A stretch of DNA of 64,000 bases from Shinella granuli (lineage in GTDB: Bacteria > Pseudomonadota > Alphaproteobacteria > Rhizobiales > Rhizobiaceae): positions 248,001-312,000 of the forward strand of contig NZ_SLVX01000003.1 of NCBI RefSeq assembly GCF_004341885.1, given 5' to 3'. Positions 17,864 to 28,609 of this stretch are shown here, piece by piece (the first letter of the stretch is position 1; each line of letters starts with the position of its first letter). A program made the position numbers and the translations under genes. The notes under the pieces are model-generated. The model ran no database searches. It saw only the letters and a program-made list of their open reading frames with translations, and was not told where the DNA came from.

Positions 17864-19099
17864 ATGGCGCATATTGGTATCGTCGGCGGCGGCCTCATGG
17901 GCTGCGCCACAGCGCTCAATCTCCTGGAACAGGGCCACAGCGTCACCATCCTGGAGCGGGACGCCGGCGGCCTGCCGGCCTCGGTCGGCAATGCGGGCAT
18001 CCTGGCCGTGCCGGAAATCGATCCGCTCGCCCGGCTGGACATGCTGCTCTCCGTGCCGAAATGGCTGCTCGATCCGCTGGGGCCGCTGACCCTGCGCTGG
18101 CAGGATCTGCCGGCGCTCACCCCCTGGCTCATCCGCTTCCTCCTTTCGGCCCGCGCCGGCACGGCCGCAGAAAGCCGCAAAGCCCTGCTTTTCCTCATGA
18201 AGACGGCGGAAGCCGATCATGTGCGCCTCGGCGCGATGGCCGGCCTCTCCGGCCATATGCGCGACACCGGCGCGCTGACGGTCTTCGACAGCGCCGCGGC
18301 CCGCGACAAGGTGTTCGCGCACGAGGCGGAGAATGCCCGGCTGATCGGCTGCAACGTTGAGGCGCTGGACGTGGAAGAAGCCCGCCGTCGCGTGCCGGCC
18401 CTCTCGGGACCTTTTGCCGGCGCCATCTTCAACGACGGCTACAAGACCTTCGAATATCCGTTGACCTTCCTGCGCCGCCTGCAGGCGCTGCTGCGCGACC
18501 GCGCGGCACTGCTCGACGCCACCGTGTCGCGGGTCGCCCGGGCGGAGAGCGGCATCAGCGTGACGACGGAGGGCGGCCGGACCTTCACCTTCGATCGCCT
18601 TGCGATCACCGCGGGCGTCTGGTCGCGCCGCTTCGTCGCCGATCTCGGCCTGAAGGTGCTGCTTGAAACCGAGCGCGGCTACAACACCACCTTCATGAAC
18701 CCGTCGACGACGCTCGAAATGCCGGTCTTCTTCTCCGAGCACGGCTTCGTGGCGACGCCCTTCGAGAATGCGCTGCGTATCGGCGGCGCGGTGGAGCTCG
18801 CCTCGCCCGACGCGCCCGCCAACTACAGGCGCGCCGCCGCCATGCGCAGGAAGATGCGCCGCTACGTGCCGGACCTTCCGGAAGAAGGCGGCACCGAATG
18901 GATGGGGCGGCGCCCCTCCACCCCGGATTCGCTGCCCGTCATCAGCCTGCATCCGGGCGATCCGCGCATCGCCTTTGCCTTCGGCCACGGCCATCTCGGC
19001 CTCACGCTTTCCGCAACGACCGGCCGCCATGTCGCCCAACTTCTGGCCGGTGAGGGTGAAAGCGCGCTTGCCCCCTTCTCCATCGCCCGTTTCCAGTAG
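17864..19099 (+). CDS. FAD-dependent amino acid oxidoreductase (DadA-like)
   Basis: 411 residues, DAO superfamily. The N-terminal dinucleotide-binding motif is IGIVGGGLMGCATALNLLEQ, ending in the ribose-binding Glu of ILERD. The C-terminus holds GRRPSTPDSLPVI and FAFGHGHLGLTLSATTGR, typical of DadA-type D-amino acid dehydrogenases that pass electrons to the respiratory chain. D-amino acid, sarcosine-like or proline-type substrates are all possible. A nucleoside hydrolase follows after 40 bp, so they may share a transcript, though no metabolic link is obvious. Confidence 0.85.
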   Translation: MAHIGIVGGGLMGCATALNLLEQGHSVTILERDAGGLPASVGNAGILAVPEIDPLARLDMLLSVPKWLLDPLGPLTLRWQDLPALTPWLIRFLLSARAGTAAESRKALLFLMKTAEADHVRLGAMAGLSGHMRDTGALTVFDSAAARDKVFAHEAENARLIGCNVEALDVEEARRRVPALSGPFAGAIFNDGYKTFEYPLTFLRRLQALLRDRAALLDATVSRVARAESGISVTTEGGRTFTFDRLAITAGVWSRRFVADLGLKVLLETERGYNTTFMNPSTTLEMPVFFSEHGFVATPFENALRIGGAVELASPDAPANYRRAAAMRRKMRRYVPDLPEEGGTEWMGRRPSTPDSLPVISLHPGDPRIAFAFGHGHLGLTLSATTGRHVAQLLAGEGESALAPFSIARFQ

Positions 19100-19139
19100 G
19101 CGCGCGATCTCCATAAAGACAAGAAGAAAGACACCCGCA

Positions 19140-20090
19140 ATGCACAAGGTTATTTTCGACACGGATCCCGGCGTCGACGACGCGATGGCGCTGCTGTTCC
19201 TGCACAATCATCCCGAGATCGACCTCATCGGCATCACCACCGTCTTCGGCAATGCCGCCATCGAGACCACAACGCGCAACGCCCTGTTCCTGAAACGCGA
19301 ATGGGGCATCGCGGCCCCCGTCGCCCGCGGCGAGGGTAAGACCTACAATCCGATGCGCAACCCGGTCGACTGGCCGGTGCTGATCCACGGCCATGACGGG
19401 CTCGGCAATATCGACGTGCCCGACACGATCGACCTGCCGCTCGATCCGCGCCCGGCGCACCGCTTCATCATCGAGACCGTACGGGCCAATCCCGGCGAGG
19501 TGACGCTGATCGCCGTCGGCCGCATGTCGAACCTCGCCTATGCGCTGAAGGAAGACCCCGGTATTGCCGGCCTCGTCAGGCAGGTCATCATCATGGGCGG
19601 CGCCTTCGACGTGCCCGGCAACATCACGCCGGCCGCCGAAGCCAACATCCACGGCGACCCGGAAGCCGCCGACGCGGTGATGACGGCGCCGTGGAAGGTC
19701 GTGGTCGTCGGCCTCGACGTGACGATGAAGACGGTGATGACCCGCAAGCGCCTCGCCGAACTCACCGAGCGGAACGGCAAGCACCTGAAGCTGCTTTCCG
19801 ACATCTCGCAATTCTACATCGACTTCTACGGCCAGCATGTGGAGGACGAGGGCATGGTGGTGCATGACAGCTGCGCCTGCATCTATCTCGTCGCCCCCGA
19901 GCTCTTCACCACCCGCCCCGGCGCGATCCGCGTCGTCGCCGGCGGCATTGCCGATGGCCAGACGATCCAGAAGCCGGACGCCCGCACATTCCCGCCCGGC
20001 AACTGGGACGACCTGCCGAGCCAGCACGCCTGCATCGGCATCGATGCGGAAAAGGTGATGGCGCTGCTCGACGAGACGCTCGTCCGCTGA
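19140..20090 (+). CDS. inosine/uridine-preferring nucleoside hydrolase
   Basis: 316 residues, normal for the IUNH family. The signature FDTDPGVDDAMALL at the N-terminus supplies the Asp cluster that binds calcium. VFGNAAIETTTRNAL, MGGAFDVPGNITPAAEANI and VHDSCACIYLVAPELF give the remaining active-site strands. It splits ribonucleosides into base and ribose for salvage. No transporter of nucleosides is next to it. The longer in-frame reading upstream belongs to the end of the preceding gene region and was not used. Confidence 0.92.
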   Translation: MHKVIFDTDPGVDDAMALLFLHNHPEIDLIGITTVFGNAAIETTTRNALFLKREWGIAAPVARGEGKTYNPMRNPVDWPVLIHGHDGLGNIDVPDTIDLPLDPRPAHRFIIETVRANPGEVTLIAVGRMSNLAYALKEDPGIAGLVRQVIIMGGAFDVPGNITPAAEANIHGDPEAADAVMTAPWKVVVVGLDVTMKTVMTRKRLAELTERNGKHLKLLSDISQFYIDFYGQHVEDEGMVVHDSCACIYLVAPELFTTRPGAIRVVAGGIADGQTIQKPDARTFPPGNWDDLPSQHACIGIDAEKVMALLDETLVR

Positions 20091-20098
20091 GGAGCCTG

Positions 20099-20270
20099 CC
20101 CCTCACCCCCTACCGGAATCTTCTCCCCGCAAGCGGGGAGAAGGAGGATGTGGCAATGCCGTACCCTATCAGCGATCACTCTGCCGCAAGCAGCGGGAGG
20201 GAGGAAGGCGGCGCGTCCATCGCTCCTCGCCCCGCTTGCGGGGAGAGGATGCCGGCAGGCAGGTGAGGAG
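20099..20270. repeat. RIME-type composite palindromic repeat 2
   Basis: Hairpin CTTCTCCCCGC/GCGGGGAGAAG at 20120-20143 and a second, less regular hairpin (CCTCGCCCCGC/GCGGGGAGAGG) at about 20224-20248, with CCCTCACC and GGTGAGG ends. It lies between convergent nucleoside hydrolase and ung genes. Confidence 0.7.
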
Positions 20271-20293
20271 CAACCCTCGCCCCGAGAGCCTGC

Positions 20294-20989
20294 TCAGCCC
20301 GGCGGGCCCGGCAATTGCCAGTCGATCGGCTTGCGGCCGTGCTTTTCGAGAAACGCGTTCGCCTTGGAAAACGGCCGCGAGCCGAAGAAGCCGTTATGGG
20401 CGGAAAGCGGCGAAGGATGGGCCGAGCGCAGCACGAGATGGCGGTCCCGATCGACGAAGGCCGCCTTCTTCTGCGCATAGGAGCCCCAGAGGATGAAGAC
20501 GACGGGCTTTTCCTGCTCGTTGACGGCGCGGATGACCGCGTCGGTGAACCGCTCCCAGCCGCGGCCCTGGTGCGAGGCGGCGCGGCCCATCTCCACCGTC
20601 AGCACGCTGTTCAAAAGCAGGACGCCCTGCTTCGCCCAATGCTCCAGGAAGCCATGACGGACCGGCGGGATGCCGAGATCGTCCTGCATTTCCTTGTAGA
20701 TATTGACCAGCGACGGCGGGATGCGCACGCCGGGCTGCACGGAAAAGCAGAGCCCGTGCGCCTGCCCCTCGCCGTGATAGGGATCCTGCCCGAGGATGAC
20801 GACACGCACCTCCTCCAGAGGCGTCAGGTCGAGGGCTCGGAAATATTCCGAGCCTTTCGGGAAGATGCGGCGTCCCGCCTGCTTCTGCTCCAGGAGGAAG
20901 GCCTTGAGGTCGGCCATGTAGGGGCTGGAGAATTCCGCCGCCAGGGGCGCCTTCCAGCTTTCCCCGACCTTCACTTCGCCCGCTGCCAT
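20294..20989 (-). CDS. ung: uracil-DNA glycosylase, family 1
   Basis: 231 residues. The water-activating motif is [18 protein letters not shown] with catalytic Asp69. The minor-groove loop is [13 protein letters not shown] with His191. [17 protein letters not shown] carries the uracil-contacting Asn. It removes uracil from DNA in base excision repair. It stands alone, with its own start context, between a repeat and the DUF993 gene. Confidence 0.95.
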   Translation of the reverse strand: MAAGEVKVGESWKAPLAAEFSSPYMADLKAFLLEQKQAGRRIFPKGSEYFRALDLTPLEEVRVVILGQDPYHGEGQAHGLCFSVQPGVRIPPSLVNIYKEMQDDLGIPPVRHGFLEHWAKQGVLLLNSVLTVEMGRAASHQGRGWERFTDAVIRAVNEQEKPVVFILWGSYAQKKAAFVDRDRHLVLRSAHPSPLSAHNGFFGSRPFSKANAFLEKHGRKPIDWQLPGPPG

Positions 20990-21074
20990 CGCCCGCTCCC
21001 GTGTCTTCCTTCGAGAAGACGGAGTTTAACGCCTGACAGCGGCAAGAACCGGCGGCAGGGCCGGTCATCCACAG

Positions 21075-22247
21075 CTAATCTTGCCCGACGCCGAGCACCG
21101 TCATCAGGTTCTTCATGCGCGCAGCGGCGAGGTCCGGCCTGTCGAGCACGTTGGCCCGGTCGGCAAGGCGGAAGACGTCGGCATAGTGCAGGAGGCCGCG
21201 GGCCGACTGCATGCCGGCCGGCATGGTGAAATGGTCCTGGTGGCCGTTGAGCCAGGCGAGGAAGACGACGCCCGCCTTGTAATATTGCGTCGGCGCCTCG
21301 AAGATCTTGCGCGAGAGCGGCACCGTCGGCTCGATGACGGCCCGGAAGGTGGCGGCATCGCCAGTCGCGAGCGCTGCCAACGCCTTGGAAGCCTGCGGGG
21401 CGACCGCATCGAAGATGCCGAGCAGGGCATGGCTGTACCTCCGCCCGTCACCCTCGATCAGCTCGGCATAGTTGAAGTCATCGCCCGTGAAGCAGAGCAC
21501 GCCCTCCGGCAGCCGGTTGCGCAACGCCACCTCGCAGGCATTGTCGAGCAGCGAGATCTTGATGCCCTCGACCTTGCCGCGGTTCTCCGCGATGATCGAC
21601 AGGACCGTCTCCAGCGCAGGCGCGAAATCCCTGGAGCCCCAGTAGCCCGCAAGCTGCGGGTCGAACATGTCGCCCAGCCAGTGCAGCACCACCTTGTCCT
21701 TCGCCTGGCCGAGGATGCGGCCATAGACCTTGCGGTAGTCGTCCGGCGAGGCCGCCAGGCGAGCGAGCGCCCGGCTCGCCATTATGATGGCCCGGCCACC
21801 GTGTTTCTCGACGAAACCGACCTGCTCCTCATAGGCCCGGATCACGTCGTCAAGCGAACGCGCATCGGCGGGGTCGAGTTGGTCCGTGCCCGCGCCGCAG
21901 GCGAGATCGGCGCCCGGCACGATCTTCGCCTCGGCCAGCGAGCGGCGGATCAGCTCCTGCGCGCCGGCCCAGTCGAGCCCCATGCCGCGCTGCGCCGTGT
22001 CCATCGCCTCGGCGATGCGGAAGCCGAGCGACCAGAGATGGTGCCGGAACGCCATCGTACGCTCCCAGTCGATGGCCGGCGCCTCCCACGGCCGCGCGTC
22101 GCGACGCGGATCGGAAACCACATGGGCCGCCGCATAGGCGATGCGGCTGAAGACAGGCGCGGCGGTGGGGCGCTCAAGCGGCGTCCCGACAAGCTCGTAG
22201 CGGGCAAGGCCGCCATCCGGCTGCGGCAGGGTAAGGCTGATCGGCAT
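21075..22247 (-). CDS. DUF993 family protein (aldolase-like TIM barrel)
   Basis: 390 residues. The sequence fits the DUF993 family, distant relatives of dihydrodipicolinate synthase-type aldolases. Recognisable stretches are RIAEAMDTAQRGMGLDW, VVLHWLGDMFDPQLAGYWGS, VEGIKISLLDNACEVALR and CFTGDDFNYAELIEGDG; GIKISLLD sits where NAL-superfamily enzymes carry the Schiff-base Lys. Activity is unknown. It is divergent from the LacI-afr operon and its promoter region carries the same operator sequence in inverted orientation. It is therefore probably induced together with the 1,5-anhydrofructose reductase and may cleave a downstream sugar acid or keto-sugar. Confidence 0.75.
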   Translation of the reverse strand: MPISLTLPQPDGGLARYELVGTPLERPTAAPVFSRIAYAAAHVVSDPRRDARPWEAPAIDWERTMAFRHHLWSLGFRIAEAMDTAQRGMGLDWAGAQELIRRSLAEAKIVPGADLACGAGTDQLDPADARSLDDVIRAYEEQVGFVEKHGGRAIIMASRALARLAASPDDYRKVYGRILGQAKDKVVLHWLGDMFDPQLAGYWGSRDFAPALETVLSIIAENRGKVEGIKISLLDNACEVALRNRLPEGVLCFTGDDFNYAELIEGDGRRYSHALLGIFDAVAPQASKALAALATGDAATFRAVIEPTVPLSRKIFEAPTQYYKAGVVFLAWLNGHQDHFTMPAGMQSARGLLHYADVFRLADRANVLDRPDLAAARMKNLMTVLGVGQD

Positions 22248-22278
22248 GAAATCCTCCCGGGTTTTTCAGGGCAATAAT

Positions 22279-22296
22279 TTAGATCGTTCCAAATTT
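22279..22296. promoter_or_regulatory. LacI operator copy upstream of the DUF993 gene
   Basis: GATCGTTCCAAATTT at 22282-22296 is the exact reverse complement of AAATTTGGAACGATC at 22553-22567. It sits about 35-50 bp upstream of the DUF993 start, in the position of a promoter. It is an imperfect palindrome around a central CG, as LacI-family operators usually are. Confidence 0.65.
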
Positions 22297-22384
22297 CAAG
22301 GGAGATTTTTGCCGGATTGCGTTCGGCAGCGACGCGTCGCCAGCCATGTCGAGAGACAGGAAAGCGCCTGCTCCGCCCTCTGCA

Positions 22385-22470
22385 GTCATTCTCGACCTTG
22401 AGCCGGGATTCCCTGAATCCGAGACCTTGCGGACGTAGCATGGATGGTCGGGTCAAGCCCGACCATGACG
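22385..22470. repeat. GTCAT...ATGAC inverted repeat element, copy 1 (degenerate)
   Basis: The right arm TGGATGGTCGGGTCAAGCCC continuing to GACCATGACG (22441-22470) is well formed; the left arm starting GTCATTCTCGACCTTGAG (22385) is diverged. It is related to a much better inverted repeat at 61317-61392. It occupies the middle of the 374-bp DUF993/LacI gap; the rest of that gap holds only the two operators and a promoter. Confidence 0.5.
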
Positions 22471-22547
22471 AGCGGAGAGGATGGCGATACAATATGAGGG
22501 CATCTGGTCTTTGCCATTCAACTTCATCAAGCGCGATCCAAACCCTC

Positions 22548-22576
22548 TTGACAAATTTGGAACGATCCAATTAATT
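22548..22576 (+). promoter_or_regulatory. promoter and LacI operator for the LacI-afr operon
   Basis: TTGACA (22548-22553) is spaced 17 bp from TTAATT (22571-22576). The operator TTGGAACGATCCAA (22557-22570), a palindrome around CG with one mismatched pair, fills the spacer between -35 and -10. Repressor binding here would block RNA polymerase. The regulator gene starts about 46 bp downstream, which implies autoregulation. Confidence 0.7.
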
Positions 22577-22621
22577 GCCGTCAACAAGCGGGCTCGAACG
22601 CCCTGCGCAGGGAGGAAGACC

Positions 22622-24666
<2,045 letters not shown>

Positions 24667-24671
24667 GCCCC

Positions 24672-26285
24672 ATGAGCAAGCATATCACCCCGCGCGAGGC
24701 GGCAGGCCTGATCCCGGATGGCGCCGTCGTCTCGGTCTCCTCCTCCTCCGGCCTCGGCTGCCCGGACCTGATGCTGAAGGCGATCGGTGAACGTTTCGAC
24801 GAAACGGGCCATCCGAGGAACCTGACGACGCTGCACCCCATCGCCGCCGGCGACATGAGCGGCATCAAGGGCGTCGACTACATCGCCAGGAAAGGCCTCT
24901 TGAAGACGATCATCGGCGGCTCCTATCCGTCCGGCCCCTCCTCCTCCGAACCGCCGCTCATCTGGCAGATGATCGGCGCGAACGAGGTCGCCGCCTACAA
25001 CATCCCCTCCGGCATCCTCTTCGACATGCACCGCGAAGCGGCCGCCAAGCGCCCCGGCGTCATCACCAAGGTCGGCCTGGAGACCTTCGTCGACCCAAGC
25101 CGCGAAGGTTGCGCGATGAACGAAGCCGCGGCGACCGAGCCGGTGGTGGAGAAGATCACCTTCGCCGGCGAGGAATGGCTCTACTTCAAGGCGATCGCGC
25201 CTCACGTGGCGATCATTCGCGCCACCACCGCCGACGAGCGCGGCAACCTCACCTACGAACACGAGGGCGCCACTCTCGGCGGGCTCGACCAGGCGCTCGC
25301 CGCCCGCAACAATGGCGGCATCGTCATCGCGCAGGTCAAGCGCATCACCAAGGACGGCTCCCTGAAGCCGCACGACGTGCGCGTGCCCGGCGTGCTGGTC
25401 GATTACATCGTGGTCGATCCGGACCAGAAGCAGACGACGCAGACCCTCTACGACCCCGCCATTTCCGGCGAGATCTTCCGCCCGCTCGCCAGTTTCCGCG
25501 TGCCCGAGTTCAACATCCAGAAGGTCATCGCCCGCCGCGTGGCCGAGGAGCTGGAGGCCGGCAGCGCGGTCAATCTCGGCTTCGGCATCTCCGCCAACGT
25601 GCCGCGCATCCTGCTGGAAGAGGGCCTGCACGGCGCCGTCACCTGGGTGATCGAGCAGGGCGCCGTCGGCGGCGTGCCGTTGCTCGACTTCGCCTTCGGC
25701 TGCGCTTCCAATGCCGATGCCTTCATGCCCTCGCCCTACCAGTTCACCTATTTCCAGGGTGCCGGCTTCGATGCCTCGCTGCTCTCCTTCCTGGAAATCG
25801 GCAGGGACGGCTCGGTGAACGTCTCGAAACTCTCCTTCCGTCCGCATGTGACGGCGGGGGCCGGCGGCTTCGTCGACATCACGGCGCGGGCGAAGAAGAT
25901 CGTCTTCTCCGGCATGTTCAATGCCGGCGCCAGGCTTGCCGTCGCGGATGGAAAGCTCGTCATCGAGAAGGAAGGCAAGCTGAAGAAGCTGGTCAATGCC
26001 GTCGAGCATGTCACCTTTTCCGGCCCGCGCGGCGTCGCACAGGGGCAGGACATCACCTATGTCACCGAGCGCTGCGTCATGAAGCTGACGCCCGACGGCA
26101 TCGTGCTAACCGAGATCGCGCCCGGCGTCGATCTCAAGGCGCATATCCTCGACCAGTCGGAATTCGCGCTGATCGTTTCGCCCAACCTCACGGTGATGGA
26201 CGCAAAGCTCTTCACCGATGCACTGACCGGCCTCACGCTGCCCGAAAAGGCGCCGCGCACGCTGGCGGGAGCCGCCCATGGCTGA
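24672..26285 (+). CDS. acyl-CoA:acetate/3-ketoacid CoA transferase (YdiF-like, fused subunits)
   Basis: 537 residues, both family I CoA-transferase halves in one chain. The N-terminal half opens ITPREAAGLIPDGAVVSVSS; the C-terminal half has GSAVNLGFGISANVPRILLEE and the catalytic-Glu segment WVIEQGAVGGVPLLDFAFG. It moves CoA between a short acid and an acyl-CoA. ATG 24672 is 5 bp after the afr stop; a GTG at 24663 overlapping that stop is an alternative. The enoyl-CoA hydratase gene overlaps its end by 8 bp. It is strange next to a sugar reductase; the acid it activates is not known. Confidence 0.88.
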   Translation: MSKHITPREAAGLIPDGAVVSVSSSSGLGCPDLMLKAIGERFDETGHPRNLTTLHPIAAGDMSGIKGVDYIARKGLLKTIIGGSYPSGPSSSEPPLIWQMIGANEVAAYNIPSGILFDMHREAAAKRPGVITKVGLETFVDPSREGCAMNEAAATEPVVEKITFAGEEWLYFKAIAPHVAIIRATTADERGNLTYEHEGATLGGLDQALAARNNGGIVIAQVKRITKDGSLKPHDVRVPGVLVDYIVVDPDQKQTTQTLYDPAISGEIFRPLASFRVPEFNIQKVIARRVAEELEAGSAVNLGFGISANVPRILLEEGLHGAVTWVIEQGAVGGVPLLDFAFGCASNADAFMPSPYQFTYFQGAGFDASLLSFLEIGRDGSVNVSKLSFRPHVTAGAGGFVDITARAKKIVFSGMFNAGARLAVADGKLVIEKEGKLKKLVNAVEHVTFSGPRGVAQGQDITYVTERCVMKLTPDGIVLTEIAPGVDLKAHILDQSEFALIVSPNLTVMDAKLFTDALTGLTLPEKAPRTLAGAAHG

Positions 26286-27057
26286 GCCGCGCATCCGCAT
26301 CGATATCGAAGGTCCTCTCGCGACGATCACCGTCGCGCGGCCGGAAAAGCTGAACGCCTTCGACATCGACATGCTGAAGGAGCTTTCGGCGGCCTGCGAC
26401 GCGGTCGAGGCGAATGCCGCGGTGCGTGTCGCCATCCTCACCGGCGAAGGCAAGGCCTTCTCCGCCGGCGGCGATATCCGCGCCTGGGCCGGCATGGAGC
26501 CGAACGAATTCGGCCATGCCTGGGTGCGCTTCGGCCACCGCGTCTTCGAACGGCTGGCGACGCTGCGCATGCCGCTGATCGCCGCTATCAACGGCCATGC
26601 GCTCGGCGGCGGGCTGGAACTGGCGGCGGCGGCCGATATCCGCATCGCGGACGCCCAGGTGAAGATCGGCCTGCCGGAAGCCGGCCTCGGCATGGTGCCC
26701 GGCTGGTCCGGCACGCAGCGGCTGGTGAAGCGTTTCGGCGCCCAGGCGGTGCGCCGCATGCTGCTCGGCGGCGAGGTGCTGACGGCGGCGGAAGCCGCAA
26801 CGCTCGGCATCGTCGATCAGGTGGTGGAAACCGGGACAGCCGTGCAAGCGGCCAAGACCTATGCCGCGCGCATCGCGGCCCGCGGGCCGGCGGCAACGGA
26901 AGTTTCCAAGCTGATGATCGCAGTGGCGAACGGCGAGGACAATGGCGCGGCGGTGGAGGCCCTCGGCTCGATCCTCGTCGCCAAGACCGGGGACCTCAAG
27001 GAAGGCGTCGCCGCCTTCACGGGCAAGCGCCCCGCTGATTTCAAGGGAGAATGGTGA
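26278..27057 (+). CDS. enoyl-CoA hydratase/isomerase family protein
   Basis: 259 residues, crotonase fold. ITVARPEKLNAFDIDML opens the domain, GEGKAFSAGGDIRAWAGM gives the oxyanion-hole Gly, and INGHALGGGLELAAAADIRI and GLPEAGLGMVPGWSGTQRL give the second half. The Glu of GLPEAGLG is in the hydratase position, but the second acid is replaced by Trp-Ser (PGWSGT), so isomerase or decarboxylase-like chemistry is possible. It is tightly coupled to the CoA transferase (8-bp overlap) and the aldehyde dehydrogenase (1-bp overlap). Confidence 0.87.
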   Translation: MAEPRIRIDIEGPLATITVARPEKLNAFDIDMLKELSAACDAVEANAAVRVAILTGEGKAFSAGGDIRAWAGMEPNEFGHAWVRFGHRVFERLATLRMPLIAAINGHALGGGLELAAAADIRIADAQVKIGLPEAGLGMVPGWSGTQRLVKRFGAQAVRRMLLGGEVLTAAEAATLGIVDQVVETGTAVQAAKTYAARIAARGPAATEVSKLMIAVANGEDNGAAVEALGSILVAKTGDLKEGVAAFTGKRPADFKGEW

Positions 27058-28562
27058 TGACCGCGCATGTGAAACCCAAGGCGCTGGAAAACTTCAAGGC
27101 ACGCGATTTCCGCATGCTGATCGACGGCGCCTGGACGGAGGGCACCGGCCAGCCGATCGAGCGCATCGCGCCCGGCCACGGCATCGTCGTCAGCCGCTAT
27201 CCGGCCGGCAGCAAGGGCGATGCCGAGCGCACCATCGCCGCCGCGCGCAAGGCCTTCGACGACGGACCATGGCCGTCCATGACCGGCGCCGAGCGCTCCA
27301 ACATCCTCCTGAAGGCCGCCGACCTCATCGCCGCGCGCGCGGATGAGCTCGCCTTCCTCGACTGCATCGAAAGCGGCAAGCCGATCAGCCAGGCCAAGGG
27401 CGAACTCGGCGGCGCCGTCGACATCTGGCGCTATGCCGCGGCGCTTGCCCGCGATCTTCACGGCGAAAGCTACAACACGCTCGGCGACGGCACGCTCGGC
27501 GTCGTGCTGCGCGAGGCGATCGGCGTCGTGTCGATCATCACGCCGTGGAATTTCCCCTTCCTGATCGTAAGCCAGAAATTACCATTCGCGCTCGCCGCCG
27601 GCTGCACGACGGTGGTCAAGCCGTCCGAGCTCACCTCGGGCTCGACGCTCGTCCTCGGGGAGATCCTCATCGAGGCAGGCGTGCCCGCAGGCGTCGTCAA
27701 CATCGTCACCGGCACCGGCCCGGAGGTCGGCGCGCCGATGACGACGCATCCGGATGTCGACATGGTCTCCTTCACCGGCTCGACCGGCGTCGGCCGCCTG
27801 ACCATGGCCAATGCGGCGCAGACGTTGAAGAAGGTGTCGCTCGAACTCGGCGGCAAGAACCCGCAGATCGTCTTCCCCGATGCCGATCTCGACGCCTTCG
27901 TCGACGCCGCCGTCTTCGGCGCCTATTTCAATGCCGGCGAATGCTGCAATGCCGGCTCGCGGCTGATCCTGCACACATCCATCGCCGCCGACGTGACAGC
28001 CCGCATCGCGGACCTGGCGAAGAAGGTGAAGGTCGGCGATCCGCTCGATCCGGCGACGCAGGTCGGCGCGATCATCACGCCGCAGCACCTGGCAAAGATC
28101 GGCGCCTATGTGGACGGCGCGGCGAAGGCCGGCGCCTCGGTGGCGCTCGGCGGTGCGGCGCTCGACCTCGGCCTCGGCCAGTTCATGGCCCCGACCATCC
28201 TTTCGGGCGTTCAGCCGGACATGGCCGTCGCCCGCGAGGAAGTGTTCGGTCCGGTGCTTTCGGTTCTGACCTTCGAGACGACGGAAGAGGCGATCCGCAT
28301 CGCCAATGCCATCGACTACGGCCTGTCGGCCGGCGTCTGGAGCCGGGACTTCGACACCTGCCTCACCGTCGGCCGCAAGGTGCGCGCCGGCACGATCTGG
28401 ATGAACACCTTCATGGATGGCGCCTCGGAGCTGCCCTTCGGCGGCTACCGCCAGTCCGGCCTCGGCCGAGAGCTCGGCCGCCATGCGGTGGAGGACTATA
28501 CGGAGACCAAGACGCTCAACATGCATATCGGTGCGCGCACCGGCTGGTGGATGCCGCGATGA
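27057..28562 (+). CDS. NAD(P)-dependent aldehyde dehydrogenase
   Basis: 501 residues, normal length. SIITPWNFPFLIVSQKLPFA marks the cofactor fold, KKVSLELGGKNPQIVFPDAD the general-base Glu, and YFNAGECCNAGSRLIL the catalytic Cys. GGYRQSGLGRELGRHAVEDY near the C-terminus is typical. ATG 27057 overlaps the hydratase stop by 1 bp and has AAGGGAGA 6-7 nt upstream; ATG 27051 leaves no spacing. It ends the afr run. It may oxidise an aldehyde produced by the neighbouring aldolase-like or CoA enzymes (inferred). Confidence 0.9.
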   Translation: MTAHVKPKALENFKARDFRMLIDGAWTEGTGQPIERIAPGHGIVVSRYPAGSKGDAERTIAAARKAFDDGPWPSMTGAERSNILLKAADLIAARADELAFLDCIESGKPISQAKGELGGAVDIWRYAAALARDLHGESYNTLGDGTLGVVLREAIGVVSIITPWNFPFLIVSQKLPFALAAGCTTVVKPSELTSGSTLVLGEILIEAGVPAGVVNIVTGTGPEVGAPMTTHPDVDMVSFTGSTGVGRLTMANAAQTLKKVSLELGGKNPQIVFPDADLDAFVDAAVFGAYFNAGECCNAGSRLILHTSIAADVTARIADLAKKVKVGDPLDPATQVGAIITPQHLAKIGAYVDGAAKAGASVALGGAALDLGLGQFMAPTILSGVQPDMAVAREEVFGPVLSVLTFETTEEAIRIANAIDYGLSAGVWSRDFDTCLTVGRKVRAGTIWMNTFMDGASELPFGGYRQSGLGRELGRHAVEDYTETKTLNMHIGARTGWWMPR

Positions 28563-28609
28563 GCCACGCTTTCCCGACAACCATGGCTGGGACCGGCGCT
28601 GCCGCCCGC

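Noticed and set aside
18768-19139. Upstream extension of the nucleoside hydrolase
   Set aside because: It overlaps the end of the DadA-like gene in another frame; the family begins at the Met just before HKVIFDTDPG.
19002-20027. 341-codon minus-strand open frame
   Set aside because: Antisense to the nucleoside hydrolase gene; composition typical of shadow frames.
22481-22621. Upstream in-frame extension of the LacI gene of the afr cluster
   Set aside because: It would translate through the -35, operator and -10. The GTG at 22622 has a good ribosome site and matches family starts.
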